This document shows, one piece after another, positions 1-7,389 of a stretch of DNA of 18,256 nucleotides (the stretch's first letter is position 1; each line of letters opens with the position of its first letter). Source of the DNA: CAYOEZ01 sp964402955. Lineage in GTDB: Bacteria; Chloroflexota; DTOL01; DAOUCN01. The stretch is taken from NCBI GenBank assembly GCA_964402955.1, contig CAYOEZ010000080.1, forward strand, positions 1 through 18,256. The letters are read 5' to 3'. The position numbers and the translations under genes are program-made. The notes beneath the pieces are model-generated. The model was given only the letters and a program-made list of their open reading frames with translations. It had not been told where the DNA came from and did not search any database.

Positions 1-1
1 G

Positions 2-286
2 GAGAACTCGGAGCCGGAGATGAAGGTGTGGCTGAAGACACGCCGCTCCAACAGCTATCGCGAGCTGGCCGACCGCACCTATGACATCAAGCCGCTCTCC
101 GGCACACACGGCGGCGCCGACCCCATCATCTGCAAGGACTTCGTGGACATGGTGCTCGATGGCAAGGAGCCGGACGCCCCCGCTATTGCCGGGCGTATGA
201 GCGTCGCGGTGGGCTGCCAGGCGTCCGCGTCACTACGCGACGGCGGTATGCCGCTCGATGTGCCGGCCTTTGGGGGGCAACTGTGA
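2..286 (+). CDS. Gfo/Idh/MocA-family oxidoreductase, C-terminal fragment (5' end outside window)
   Basis: The frame is open from the first bases, so this is the tail of a longer gene; about 94 residues are visible. The fragment has HGGADP, then a helix with FVDMVLDGKEPDAP, then GRMSVAVGCQASASLRDGG and a closing VP. This order is typical of the end of Gfo/Idh/MocA NAD(P)-dependent sugar or cyclitol dehydrogenases, where the GGAD region lies in the substrate-binding C-terminal domain. The Rossmann domain and catalytic Lys/His are not in the window, so substrate cannot be inferred. Its TGA overlaps the GTG start of the next gene (GTGA), which implies one operon with translational coupling. The family call is fairly safe; a more exact function is not. 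Confidence 0.72.
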   Translation, partial: ENSEPEMKVWLKTRRSNSYRELADRTYDIKPLSGTHGGADPIICKDFVDMVLDGKEPDAPAIAGRMSVAVGCQASASLRDGGMPLDVPAFGGQL

Positions 287-1380
287 ACTCTCGCCAACGA
301 CTGCTCACCACTCTGCGCCGCCAGCCCACCGACCGCGTGCCGATCTCGACCTACGAGATGGTGTCCTGGAACTGGGACGCCTGGGAGAATCATCAGCCGG
401 CCTATCAGAACATGATGCAGTTCTTTCGGGATACGACCGACTGCATGTACATGGTGGGCTTCCCAGCCGAGAACCGCGCCGCCCGCTACACAGACACGGA
501 ATGGGATGAGGGCAACAAACACATCCGCCGCCGCGTGCTGCACACGCCGCGTGGCGACCTGACCACGACTGAATACACGCTGCCCGGCCTCAACACGGTC
601 TGGCGCACCGAGCACCTGCTTAAGAGCGACGAGGACGTAGCGCGTTACCTGTCGCTGCCACGCGATATGGCGCTGCCGGATCTCAGCCCCTATGCTACGG
701 TTCTGGAGCGGCTGGGCGAGCATGGCATCCCGTTGATAGAGGTGGGCGATCCCCTGTGCACTGTCGCCGAGCTGTTCGAGTTCGGCGAGTTCATGCTGCG
801 CGCGTTCACCCAGACTGACCAGATAATCGCCCTGCTCGATCACGTTGCGCCATCGATGTATGCGCACCTCGACTACCTGCTCGATCACGGCATCGGGCCG
901 CTCTACCGCATCTGCGGCGCTGAGTATGCCACGCCGCCCTACATGGCGCCGTCGTACTTCGAGCGCTTCGTGGTCAAATACAGCGGGCCGATGGTCGAGC
1001 GTGTCAGGGCGCACCATATGTTTGCGCGCATCCACTGCCACGGACGGCTGAGCAAGGTGCTGCCGATGATTGTGGACATGGGCGCCGACGCCACCGACCC
1101 CCTCGAGGCGCCGCCTACGGGCGACATCGAGTTCGCTGAGGTCAAGAGGCTCTACGGCGATCGTTTGACGCTGCTGGGCAACGTGCAACTGCGCGATCTG
1201 GAGACGCTGCCCGCCGATGAGATGCGCGACCTGATTCGCCGCACCGTTGAGACGGGCAAGCCCGGCGGCGGCTTTGTGCTCATGGCGACCGCCAGCCCGA
1301 TCAATGCCGATCTGTCTCCCATCACTGAGCGTAACTATCACATCATGGTTGAGACGGCGCTGGAGTACGGAGCATACTAA
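283..1380 (+). CDS. Uroporphyrinogen decarboxylase (URO-D) domain protein, probably methyltransferase-like rather than haem biosynthetic
   Basis: The protein has 365 residues and starts at GTG 283, overlapping the previous stop. It opens with NSRQRLLTTLRRQPTDRVPI, the usual start of URO-D superfamily members that are not true HemE. The barrel shows an HCHG motif at residues 251-254, then GADATDPLEAPPTGDIE and LLGNVQL, the standard end of the MtaA/CmuA-like side of the superfamily. In cobalamin or corrinoid methyltransferases of that group a His/Cys set binds zinc; whether H251, C252 and H253 do so here is inference. Coupling to a Gfo/Idh/MocA oxidoreductase suggests a catabolic operon, for example for a sugar or methylated compound, rather than tetrapyrrole synthesis. 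The substrate is unknown. A hairpin terminator follows three bases after the stop. Confidence 0.82.
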   Translation: MNSRQRLLTTLRRQPTDRVPISTYEMVSWNWDAWENHQPAYQNMMQFFRDTTDCMYMVGFPAENRAARYTDTEWDEGNKHIRRRVLHTPRGDLTTTEYTLPGLNTVWRTEHLLKSDEDVARYLSLPRDMALPDLSPYATVLERLGEHGIPLIEVGDPLCTVAELFEFGEFMLRAFTQTDQIIALLDHVAPSMYAHLDYLLDHGIGPLYRICGAEYATPPYMAPSYFERFVVKYSGPMVERVRAHHMFARIHCHGRLSKVLPMIVDMGADATDPLEAPPTGDIEFAEVKRLYGDRLTLLGNVQLRDLETLPADEMRDLIRRTVETGKPGGGFVLMATASPINADLSPITERNYHIMVETALEYGAY

Positions 1381-1382
1381 AG

Positions 1383-1415
1383 AAACCCCCGAGGTCGCGC
1401 AGACCTCGGGGGTTT
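1383..1415. terminator. Bidirectional hairpin terminator between convergent genes
   Basis: A perfect 14-bp inverted repeat, AAACCCCCGAGGTC and its complement, encloses a 5-base loop (1397-1401). It lies 3 bases after the URO-D stop and 40 bases beyond the end of the convergent metalloprotease gene. Read on the minus strand, the stem is followed by TTTCTTTAG, a fair U-tract. On the plus strand the tract is only TTT. A near-copy of the stem occurs at 9748-9777. Confidence 0.88.
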
Positions 1416-1455
1416 GGCAGACTGCAGCCCCACAAACAGGTCACACCGAACGATG

Positions 1456-3891
1456 CTACGGTATGGTCATCTCGCCCGGCTGCATCAAGACGCCAGGGAT
1501 ATCCTGTGCTGAGTATTGCGGGCAGGTCTGGTCGACGCACTTGCGCACAACGATATCGTCAACGTACGCCCCTTCGGTCTTGGACACCGTTTCGTCGGAG
1601 ACGAAGCGGATGGCCAGCCACACTTGCGGCTGTCCCACCAGGCTGCCCAACGATCCGACGTTCGATAGATCGAGATTCCAGTCAACCCAGTCGGACGTCT
1701 GCCCCGAGGTACACTGCCCCTTGAAATCGCGGCCATCCTTCGAGACGTAGAGGCAGAGCACATCGTAGAATGGCTCCGTGTTGATCCACAGCTTCAACTT
1801 GATCTCAGCGCGCGTTGCTCCGCTCAGGCTGAACGGCCCGTTTATCATGACACTGGTCGACGTGTCAGGATAGGCAGCACCGCAGGATAGGCGTGAGCCG
1901 CTTGCCCCCGCCCCGACGGCCCAGCCGCTGTACCGTCCGCTGTAGGCCCGGCAGTCGCGCTTGCCCCAGTAGTGCTCCTGGAGATTCGCGACCTCGTCGA
2001 AGACCTGCCAGCCGCGCGGAAAATCGCCCTCGAATGTCTCAGTCATGATGTTCACCCACCCCGAGGGGCGCGGCGTGTTTGTGACCGTGGGGGTGCGCGT
2101 GGGCGTGGCTGTGGGCGTCGGCGTCGGCGCATTCTTCAGAATGACGGGAAAGTACGTCACCCACCACGGTCCACCGGGTGTGCGGGTAGCGGTGGGGGTG
2201 GCCGTCGCGGTTGGCGTCGGGCTGGGGCCGGCCACGGTAGGTGTGCGGGTGGGTGTGGCTGTGGCGCTGCCCGCAACTCTGATGTCTGCGCTCATGGTTT
2301 CGGCGCAGCCGGAGATATTGGTCACGCTGACGCCGCTGGCCGCGCCGCTGTAGAGCCGGGCATTGGGGATAGACGAGTCGCTGAAAGTAGTGTTGCCTGT
2401 GCTGCCCGGAAAGGGATCGCCATTGTCCCCCTGGTTAACCCGCCTGTTCAGATCGCTGCGCCCGTCGGCCTCTTCCAGGTTGACCAGGCGGCGGTTGTCG
2501 TCGGCATTGGCGCTATTCGATGACGTGCGTGCCTCATCGATATGCCAGATCAGGATGCCACAGCCGGGCAGAGAGGCGTCATAGCTGATCTTCTGCCGGT
2601 TCTCCAGGAGAAAGTATTCGCCCACCCCCGAATGGTTGCCAAAGAGCCAGTCGACGCCATTGGGATTGTTGAGGATCTGAATAACCTGGCGGCTCGTCTC
2701 GACCTGTTCGATCGTCACCCCGCTCTGGGCGGCGCTGATTTGCGTTGGCGCGAGCCAGCCCTGGTACCACTTGAGGAAGGCGTCGGGATGCGGGGGCAGC
2801 GATCCCGGGTATTGGCCGGGCAGCGCCAGCCAGGAGCCACCCGACATGATGCTCCAGTAGCCTACTCCGTGAGATGTGTAATCTACGTCATAGAGGTCCG
2901 GCCAGTCGATATCGTGGCCCATCTCGTGCACCATGATGCCCATCGTCGCCATGTGGCCGGGGGACGTCATGGAACTGCAGTGCCATTCGCCGAACTGGGT
3001 GTAGCCGCCGTCGCTCCCGCCGGCGACGGAGACGCCATCCACGGTTGGCGTTGCCACGCCGTAGCCTAGCGCCCACTGATGTCCCCACACGCTGGGCGAG
3101 CAAGCCCCGCTTGCGCCCCCGTAGCTTGTCTCGTAGCCGGCGACGATGATAACGACATGGAGTTCGTTGGATGCGATGCGTCCGTCGTGATTGGCGTCGT
3201 AGCGTGAAAAGTCAATGTATGGGTCGGCCGCGAGAATGGCGTCTCTGGTGATCTGTTTGTTGGCGTTGCCGGTGCTGCCGCGTGTGTTGGGGTGCGCATA
3301 GCCCAGGTTGAGCCAGCCAACGATGCCGTCGTTGGCCACGCCATGGCTTTGGTCGGCAGGTACCAGGGTGAGCTGTCCTCCGGACACTTCCCGATAGTAG
3401 TCTTGTGCGCTGGCCGTAGCGCCAAAGAAGTGGTTGGCCCAGTTGGCGGCGCCGCTGCCGACTGGCGGGCGGTCACTGAAGGACACCAGGATGACCAGCA
3501 CCGGCTGTGTGCCCCTGTTGCCGGCCTGGCCGGCTTCGCTCTCCGGAAAGATGGGGAAGCGGTTGGGGTTGTAGACGTTGGCGTTGCGCAGGTGAGGCGT
3601 GACACGCGCGGGCAGGTCACTGGCAGGCGTGTTTCCTGATGGCAGCAGCTTGCCGTCAGCGCCGGCTACAGCATAGGACCAGACCCCGCTGCCATCTTGC
3701 GCAAGCGTGAAGCCATCGAGTGTCTCATAGCCGTTGTCCCACTCGTCGCCGAAGGGCATGGCGTCGATTGTCGTGCCATCGGGTTGTGTGAGGGGCAATG
3801 GTTCCGGCAGAGCAGGCCCGGCCAAAGCTGTCGCCGCCAGGACAAGTGAGCACGTCAAAACAAGAACGATGGTCAGACAAAAACGCCGCAT
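1456..3891 (-). CDS. Secreted M6-family (immune inhibitor A-like) zinc metalloprotease with Thr/Pro linker and C-terminal beta domain
   Basis: A likely extracellular protease of 811 residues. I chose the ATG at 3891 because it is followed at once by a signal peptide (MRRFCLTIVL to ALAG, residues 1-25) and has GAGAGA just upstream. The longer reading from 4002 would bury that signal. The peptidase region (about 125-540) carries the zinc motif HEMGHDIDWPDLYD at 322-335, with H322, E323 and H326, and a Met-turn-like SIMSGG at 348-352. A possible calcium loop, DANHDGRIASNE, lies at 232-243. A Thr/Pro linker (543-610) contains YFPVILKN at 580-587. A Cys-containing beta domain (611-785), like the MAM/jelly-roll modules added to such proteases, closes the protein. 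It is preceded by another secreted-protein gene in the same direction, 178 bases away. Substrate is unknown. Confidence 0.88.
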   Translation of the reverse strand: MRRFCLTIVLVLTCSLVLAATALAGPALPEPLPLTQPDGTTIDAMPFGDEWDNGYETLDGFTLAQDGSGVWSYAVAGADGKLLPSGNTPASDLPARVTPHLRNANVYNPNRFPIFPESEAGQAGNRGTQPVLVILVSFSDRPPVGSGAANWANHFFGATASAQDYYREVSGGQLTLVPADQSHGVANDGIVGWLNLGYAHPNTRGSTGNANKQITRDAILAADPYIDFSRYDANHDGRIASNELHVVIIVAGYETSYGGASGACSPSVWGHQWALGYGVATPTVDGVSVAGGSDGGYTQFGEWHCSSMTSPGHMATMGIMVHEMGHDIDWPDLYDVDYTSHGVGYWSIMSGGSWLALPGQYPGSLPPHPDAFLKWYQGWLAPTQISAAQSGVTIEQVETSRQVIQILNNPNGVDWLFGNHSGVGEYFLLENRQKISYDASLPGCGILIWHIDEARTSSNSANADDNRRLVNLEEADGRSDLNRRVNQGDNGDPFPGSTGNTTFSDSSIPNARLYSGAASGVSVTNISGCAETMSADIRVAGSATATPTRTPTVAGPSPTPTATATPTATRTPGGPWWVTYFPVILKNAPTPTPTATPTRTPTVTNTPRPSGWVNIMTETFEGDFPRGWQVFDEVANLQEHYWGKRDCRAYSGRYSGWAVGAGASGSRLSCGAAYPDTSTSVMINGPFSLSGATRAEIKLKLWINTEPFYDVLCLYVSKDGRDFKGQCTSGQTSDWVDWNLDLSNVGSLGSLVGQPQVWLAIRFVSDETVSKTEGAYVDDIVVRKCVDQTCPQYSAQDIPGVLMQPGEMTIP
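2062..2265 (-). repeat. Low-complexity Thr/Pro-coding region of the M6 protease
   Basis: The region encodes residues 543-610, two Thr/Pro runs (TPTRTPT and PTPTATPT types) on either side of a conserved hydrophobic patch, WWVTYFPVILKN. On the plus strand it reads as GGCGTTGGCGTG-like degenerate units. Such linkers are expected to be extended, and possibly O-glycosylated, spacers outside the cell. Small unit slippage could change linker length between strains; that is inference. Confidence 0.75.
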
Positions 3892-4069
3892 ATTCTCTCG
3901 TTTTCGCTTCAGGTCCGATGACCGTATGGCGTGTTTTATTGGTGGAGCGTTAGTGCATCGTGCGTGGTCGTCAAGCCGGCCCTGCTGAGCAGTTGAATCC
4001 ATAACGGATTGAGTGACTCTGGCAGAATGAAGAAACGTGGCGTGCTGCGTGAGGGTACGGGTGGGGTCG

Positions 4070-4918
4070 TCAGGGCCAGCGTGCGATGTTCTTGAGGATG
4101 AGCGGGAGATAGATGCGCTTGAATGCCGGGGTGTGCGTGGCCGTTGCGCTGGGCGAAACGACAGGCGTGCGGGTACGTGTGTTGCTGATCGTTGCGCTGG
4201 GGCCGGGCGTCTGGGTGATGGTTGGTGTGCGTGTGATCGTGCGTGTCTGTGTGATTGTGGGCGTGCGCGACGGAGTGAACGTCGCTGTTGGCGTTGCTGT
4301 CGGCGTGAAGGTGGGCGAAGGCGTAAACGTCGGCGTTGGGGTGAACGTTGGCGTCGGTGTTTTGGTTGGCGTTGGCGTGTTGGTCGGTGTTCGCGTCGGT
4401 GTGGGGGTGGCCGTTGGCGTGCCCCGGACTGCGCCGGCGCTCCATGTTCCGGAGTCGGTCAGAAGGTAGTCGCAGAAGCCTCTACTGAGCGGGTAATCGG
4501 TGAGTGCGTATGTCCCTGTGACGAGTCCGGTCGCCGTGAACCAGCCTTGCATGGAGAAGGAACCGTCGCTGAAGCTGAAGTGGTTGTCGATGATCGCGGC
4601 CGGATTCAGTCCCGCGATGGAAGCGGTTTCTGAGACGACGACGCAAGTTGTCACTGTGTTTGTAGCCGTGAAGATGGTCGTGAGAGAGAAAGCCACCGCC
4701 TGCGTGCCACTGGGCTGAACCGTGAACGCAACGGGGAGACCGCGATTGGTGAAGCCGCCCCAGGGGCCGCTCAAGGGGGTGAAAGCCGGCGTGGCGGCGC
4801 GGGGTATAGCCTGTGCTGTATCAGCGGAGATGGGTTGCGGATCGGCCGCGGCGGCCAGCAGCACAACGAACAGTGCTGTCAGAGAGATGGCCAGAACTGC
4901 TGCCTGCTTTGTGTGCAT
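4070..4918 (-). CDS. Secreted protein with N-terminal beta domain, long Thr/Pro linker and terminal IYLPLILKN motif
   Basis: A 282-residue protein. It starts at ATG 4918 with GAGGAG six bases before it, and has a clear signal peptide (MHTKQAAVLAISLTALFVVL to about residue 26). Residues 46-165 look like an all-beta domain: SGPWGGFTNRGLPVAFTV, two cysteines (C92, C149) that could form a disulfide, a central NHFSFSDGSFSMQGWFT and GTYALTDY. Residues 167-264 are almost wholly Thr/Pro repeats. The protein ends with IYLPLILKN (269-277) and five more residues, with no membrane anchor and no LPXTG. I know this style of architecture from Chloroflexota secreted proteins but can name no function. It has its own promoter (4951-4979). 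It might share transcription with the downstream metalloprotease, since no terminator is visible between them. Confidence 0.8.
   Translation of the reverse strand: MHTKQAAVLAISLTALFVVLLAAAADPQPISADTAQAIPRAATPAFTPLSGPWGGFTNRGLPVAFTVQPSGTQAVAFSLTTIFTATNTVTTCVVVSETASIAGLNPAAIIDNHFSFSDGSFSMQGWFTATGLVTGTYALTDYPLSRGFCDYLLTDSGTWSAGAVRGTPTATPTPTRTPTNTPTPTKTPTPTFTPTPTFTPSPTFTPTATPTATFTPSRTPTITQTRTITRTPTITQTPGPSATISNTRTRTPVVSPSATATHTPAFKRIYLPLILKNIARWP
4127..4420 (-). repeat. Degenerate tandem repeat coding a Thr/Pro linker
   Basis: About 290 bases of short units, read on the plus strand as variants of GGCGTTGGCGTG or GGCGTGAACGTC, encode residues 167-264 of the secreted protein (TPTP, TFTPTPTFTP and TPTITQT forms). 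Units are 6 or 12 bases with drift, which suggests growth by slippage followed by divergence. It codes an extended extracellular spacer before the terminal YLPLILKN motif. Confidence 0.8.
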
Positions 4919-4950
4919 GATCCGCTCCTCAACTCCGCTCCGCTATATAT

Positions 4951-4979
4951 ACTGTAGCACAGGAAGGCCGGTCTGTCAA
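4951..4979 (-). promoter_or_regulatory. Sigma-70-type promoter for the secreted-protein gene
   Basis: Read on the minus strand, TTGACA (4974-4979) is a perfect -35 box. It is separated by 17 bases from TACAGT (4951-4956), a -10 with four of six matches. An AT-rich TATATA tract follows directly. The gene start lies 32 bases downstream of the -10. Confidence 0.65.
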
Positions 4980-5045
4980 GAAAACGACTGTTTTGGTTGC
5001 CATGAACATGCCGTCTGTGCTATTATGGCGCTGTTCGTCTGTATG

Positions 5046-5074
5046 TTGTCTTTTGCTCATGTGTGCTGTATACT
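5046..5074 (+). promoter_or_regulatory. Sigma-70-type promoter for the diol dehydratase operon
   Basis: TTGTCT (5046-5051), a 17-base spacer and TATACT (5069-5074) make a good promoter 71 bases before the dehydratase start. A second possible promoter, TTGCCA at 4997-5002 and TATTAT at 5021-5026 with an 18-base spacer, lies just upstream. The region is divergent to the secreted-protein promoter at 4951-4979. I saw no cobalamin riboswitch-like sequence. Confidence 0.6.
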
Positions 5075-5092
5075 CCGGCATGTGATTGCAAG

Positions 5093-5126
5093 AGACGCCC
5101 GCAGTCGCTGCGGCCGCCGGGCGTCT
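5093..5126 (+). promoter_or_regulatory. Leader hairpin in the 5' UTR of the dehydratase mRNA
   Basis: AGACGCCCG (5093-5101) pairs perfectly with CGGGCGTCT (5118-5126) around a 16-base GC-rich loop, and is followed by TTTC. It lies between the proposed promoter and the ribosome site GGAGG (5134-5138). It could stabilise the message or act as a weak attenuator. No leader peptide or alternative pairing was identified, so regulation is only a possibility. Confidence 0.45.
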
Positions 5127-5145
5127 TTCGAGTGGAGGTCTTCCC

Positions 5146-7389
5146 ATGCGCTCCAAGCGTTTTGAAAAGCTCGCCGAGCGACCGATCAACTGCGAAACAT
5201 TCATCAAACCCTGGCCCGAGGTGGGCCTGACGACCACCAGCAGCCCACTCGATCCCGCGCCCGGCCTGGTCATCAAAGATGGCGCTGTTGTGGAGATGGA
5301 CGGGGTGCGGCGTGCGGATTTTGACTTCATCGATATCTTCATCGCCAAACATGCCATCGATCTGGCCGTGGCCGAGCGAGCGATGAGCACGCCTTCGGTC
5401 GAGATCGCGCACATGATCGTGGACATCAACACGCCGCGCTCAGCCGTGCTCGATGTCATCAGTGGCTGCACGCCGGCCAAAGTGGTCGAGATCATCAACC
5501 AGATGAACGTGCTGGAAATGATGATGGGGCTGGCCAAGATGCGCGCCCGCCGTACGCCCGCCAACCAGGCCCACGTCACCAACCGCAAGGAGCACCCTGC
5601 CCTGCTCGCTGCCGACGCCGCCGAGGCCGCCCTGCGCGGCTTCGCCGAGATCGAGACGACCATTGCCGTGACGCGCTACGCCCCCTTCAACGCGCTGGCT
5701 ATCCTGGTCGGCTCGCAGACGGGGCGCGGCGGCGTGCTGACGCAGTGCGCCGTCGAAGAAGCCGCCAACCTGCGCCTGGGTTTCAAGGGGCTGACCTCCT
5801 ATTCCGAGACGCTCTCCGTTTACGCCACAGAGCGCGCCTTTATCGATGGCGACGATACACCATGGTCCAAGACGTTTCTCGCTGCCGCCTATGCCAGCCG
5901 CGGCGTCAAGACACGCTTCACATCAGGCGGCGGCGCTCCGGCGCTGATGGGCCATGCCCAGGGCAAATCCATGCTCTACCTGGAAGCGCGCAGCCTGCTG
6001 GGTACCAAAGCTGCCGGCAGCCAGGGCTCGCAGAACGGCTCGATCAGTTGCATCGCCCTGCCCGAGTCGCTGCCCGATGGCGTACGCGGCGTGATGGCCG
6101 AGAATTTGATTGCCATGCTGCTGGGGCTTGAGGTCGCCTCGGGCAACGACGCGCTCGCGTCGCACTCCGAGATGCGCAAAGCCGCCAAGCTGATGCTTCA
6201 GTTTATCCCCGGCACCGACTTCATCACCTCTGGCTACGGCGCCATCCCCCGCCCCGACAACATGTTCGGCGGCGGCAACTTCGACGTGACCGAGATGGAT
6301 GATTGGTACGTTTTGCAGCGCGATATGCGCGTCGACGGCGGCATCACGCCTGTGGGCGAGGACGAGGCGCTCAAAGCGCGCGCGCGAGCGGCGCGGGCGC
6401 TGCAGGCTGTCTTTGCCGCGCTCGACTTTCCGGCCATCATCGAGGAAGAGATACAGGCCGCGACAACGGCCTTTAGCTCGGACGACGTGCCCAGCCGTGA
6501 CCGCGTCGCTGATATCGACGCGGCGCAGCGCCTGCTCGATGGCCCGCTGACCGTGCTCGACGTGATCAAGGCGCTCGATGGCGCCGGATTCCGCGACGTC
6601 GCTAGTAATATCTTCGAGATGCAACGCCAACGTGTCATCGGCGACTACTTGCAGACGTCGGCGATCTTCGACAAAAACTTCCACGTGCTGAGCGCCCTCA
6701 CCGACCCGAACGACTACCGTGGCCCGGGCAGCGGCTACCGCGTCGACGGTGAACGCTGGCAGCAACTGCAGAACCTGCCCCAGGCCTGGGATCCGCGTGA
6801 GTATATGCAGAAGCTCGATGCTGTGGGGCAAGAAGACTGGCTACAGGAGGCCGGACCGGCTCAAAAGAGCGACGGCGGCGATGTTGTGATCGCCGTCGGT
6901 CCGGCGTTTGGGGGAAAGATACCCCAGACTATCGGCGGCCTCGATCATCGCGCTGTGCTGGGCGCACTGATGCAGGGCTTGCAGGACGAAGGCGTGCCGG
7001 CGCGCATCGTGCGCGTCTGCCACACATCGGACTGCGCCTTCATCGGTCACGCCGGCGCGCAACTGAGCGGGTCGGGCGTGGCCATCGGCATCCAGTCCAA
7101 GGGGACAACGGTCATCCACCGCCGCGGTCTGCTGCCGCTCGATAACCTCGAGCTCTTTCCCCAGGCGCCCAATCTTGACCTGGAGACGTACCGCCAGATC
7201 GGGCGCAACGCGGCGCGCCACGCCAGCGGGCGTCCGGCCAGCCCGATTGCCGTGCGCAGCGACAACACGGTGCGCCTGCGCCTGATTGTGCAGACGACGC
7301 TCCTGCACCTGCGCGAGACGCAGCAGGTCGTGCGCGGCAAGCCGCCTGTTGAGCTATGGATTGCGCAGAGCGAGGAGGAAAGACGATGA
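5146..7389 (+). CDS. B12-dependent propanediol/glycerol-type dehydratase, fused large and medium subunits
   Basis: The enzyme should convert a 1,2-diol or glycerol to an aldehyde by adenosylcobalamin radical chemistry. The ATG at 5146 has GGAGG seven bases upstream. It gives 747 residues: the large (PduC/DhaB1-like) chain to about residue 555, a short joint near 556-575, and the medium (PduD-like) chain from about 578. From this start, the active-site residues known from Klebsiella diol dehydratase fall at identical numbers: Q141, H143 (NQAH), E170, E221, Q296 (GSQNGS), D335 (SGND) and S362. The medium part has GSGVAIGIQSKGTTVIH and NLELFPQAPNLDLETYRQIG. Fused large-medium forms are known in some actinobacteria. 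The small subunit follows with an ATGA overlap. No reactivase or microcompartment gene is near. Diol versus glycerol preference cannot be told from sequence. Confidence 0.93.
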   Translation: MRSKRFEKLAERPINCETFIKPWPEVGLTTTSSPLDPAPGLVIKDGAVVEMDGVRRADFDFIDIFIAKHAIDLAVAERAMSTPSVEIAHMIVDINTPRSAVLDVISGCTPAKVVEIINQMNVLEMMMGLAKMRARRTPANQAHVTNRKEHPALLAADAAEAALRGFAEIETTIAVTRYAPFNALAILVGSQTGRGGVLTQCAVEEAANLRLGFKGLTSYSETLSVYATERAFIDGDDTPWSKTFLAAAYASRGVKTRFTSGGGAPALMGHAQGKSMLYLEARSLLGTKAAGSQGSQNGSISCIALPESLPDGVRGVMAENLIAMLLGLEVASGNDALASHSEMRKAAKLMLQFIPGTDFITSGYGAIPRPDNMFGGGNFDVTEMDDWYVLQRDMRVDGGITPVGEDEALKARARAARALQAVFAALDFPAIIEEEIQAATTAFSSDDVPSRDRVADIDAAQRLLDGPLTVLDVIKALDGAGFRDVASNIFEMQRQRVIGDYLQTSAIFDKNFHVLSALTDPNDYRGPGSGYRVDGERWQQLQNLPQAWDPREYMQKLDAVGQEDWLQEAGPAQKSDGGDVVIAVGPAFGGKIPQTIGGLDHRAVLGALMQGLQDEGVPARIVRVCHTSDCAFIGHAGAQLSGSGVAIGIQSKGTTVIHRRGLLPLDNLELFPQAPNLDLETYRQIGRNAARHASGRPASPIAVRSDNTVRLRLIVQTTLLHLRETQQVVRGKPPVELWIAQSEEERR

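Noticed and set aside
79..1341. Minus-strand open frame of 420 codons opposite the URO-D gene
   Set aside because: It lies fully antisense to two clear coding regions, has no recognisable domain and a His/Arg/Gln-rich composition typical of the antisense shadow of GC-rich genes.
3892..4002. 37-codon N-terminal extension of the M6 protease
   Set aside because: It would place a hydrophilic stretch before a clear signal peptide; the ATG at 3891 fits better.
4127..4420. Possible CRISPR array or regulatory repeat
   Set aside because: The repeats are contiguous, degenerate and in frame with a Thr/Pro linker; there are no unique spacers.
5086..5145. 20-codon extension of the fused dehydratase
   Set aside because: It overlaps the leader hairpin, and only the 5146 start puts Q141, H143, E170, E221, Q296, D335 and S362 at the numbers of the Klebsiella enzyme.
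4929..5663. Minus-strand open frame across the promoter region and the dehydratase start
   Set aside because: It runs through both divergent promoters and is low-complexity Ser/Arg/Ala; it has no homology signs.
5923..6831. Minus-strand open frame inside the dehydratase gene
   Set aside because: Antisense to a strongly conserved enzyme, without recognisable motifs.
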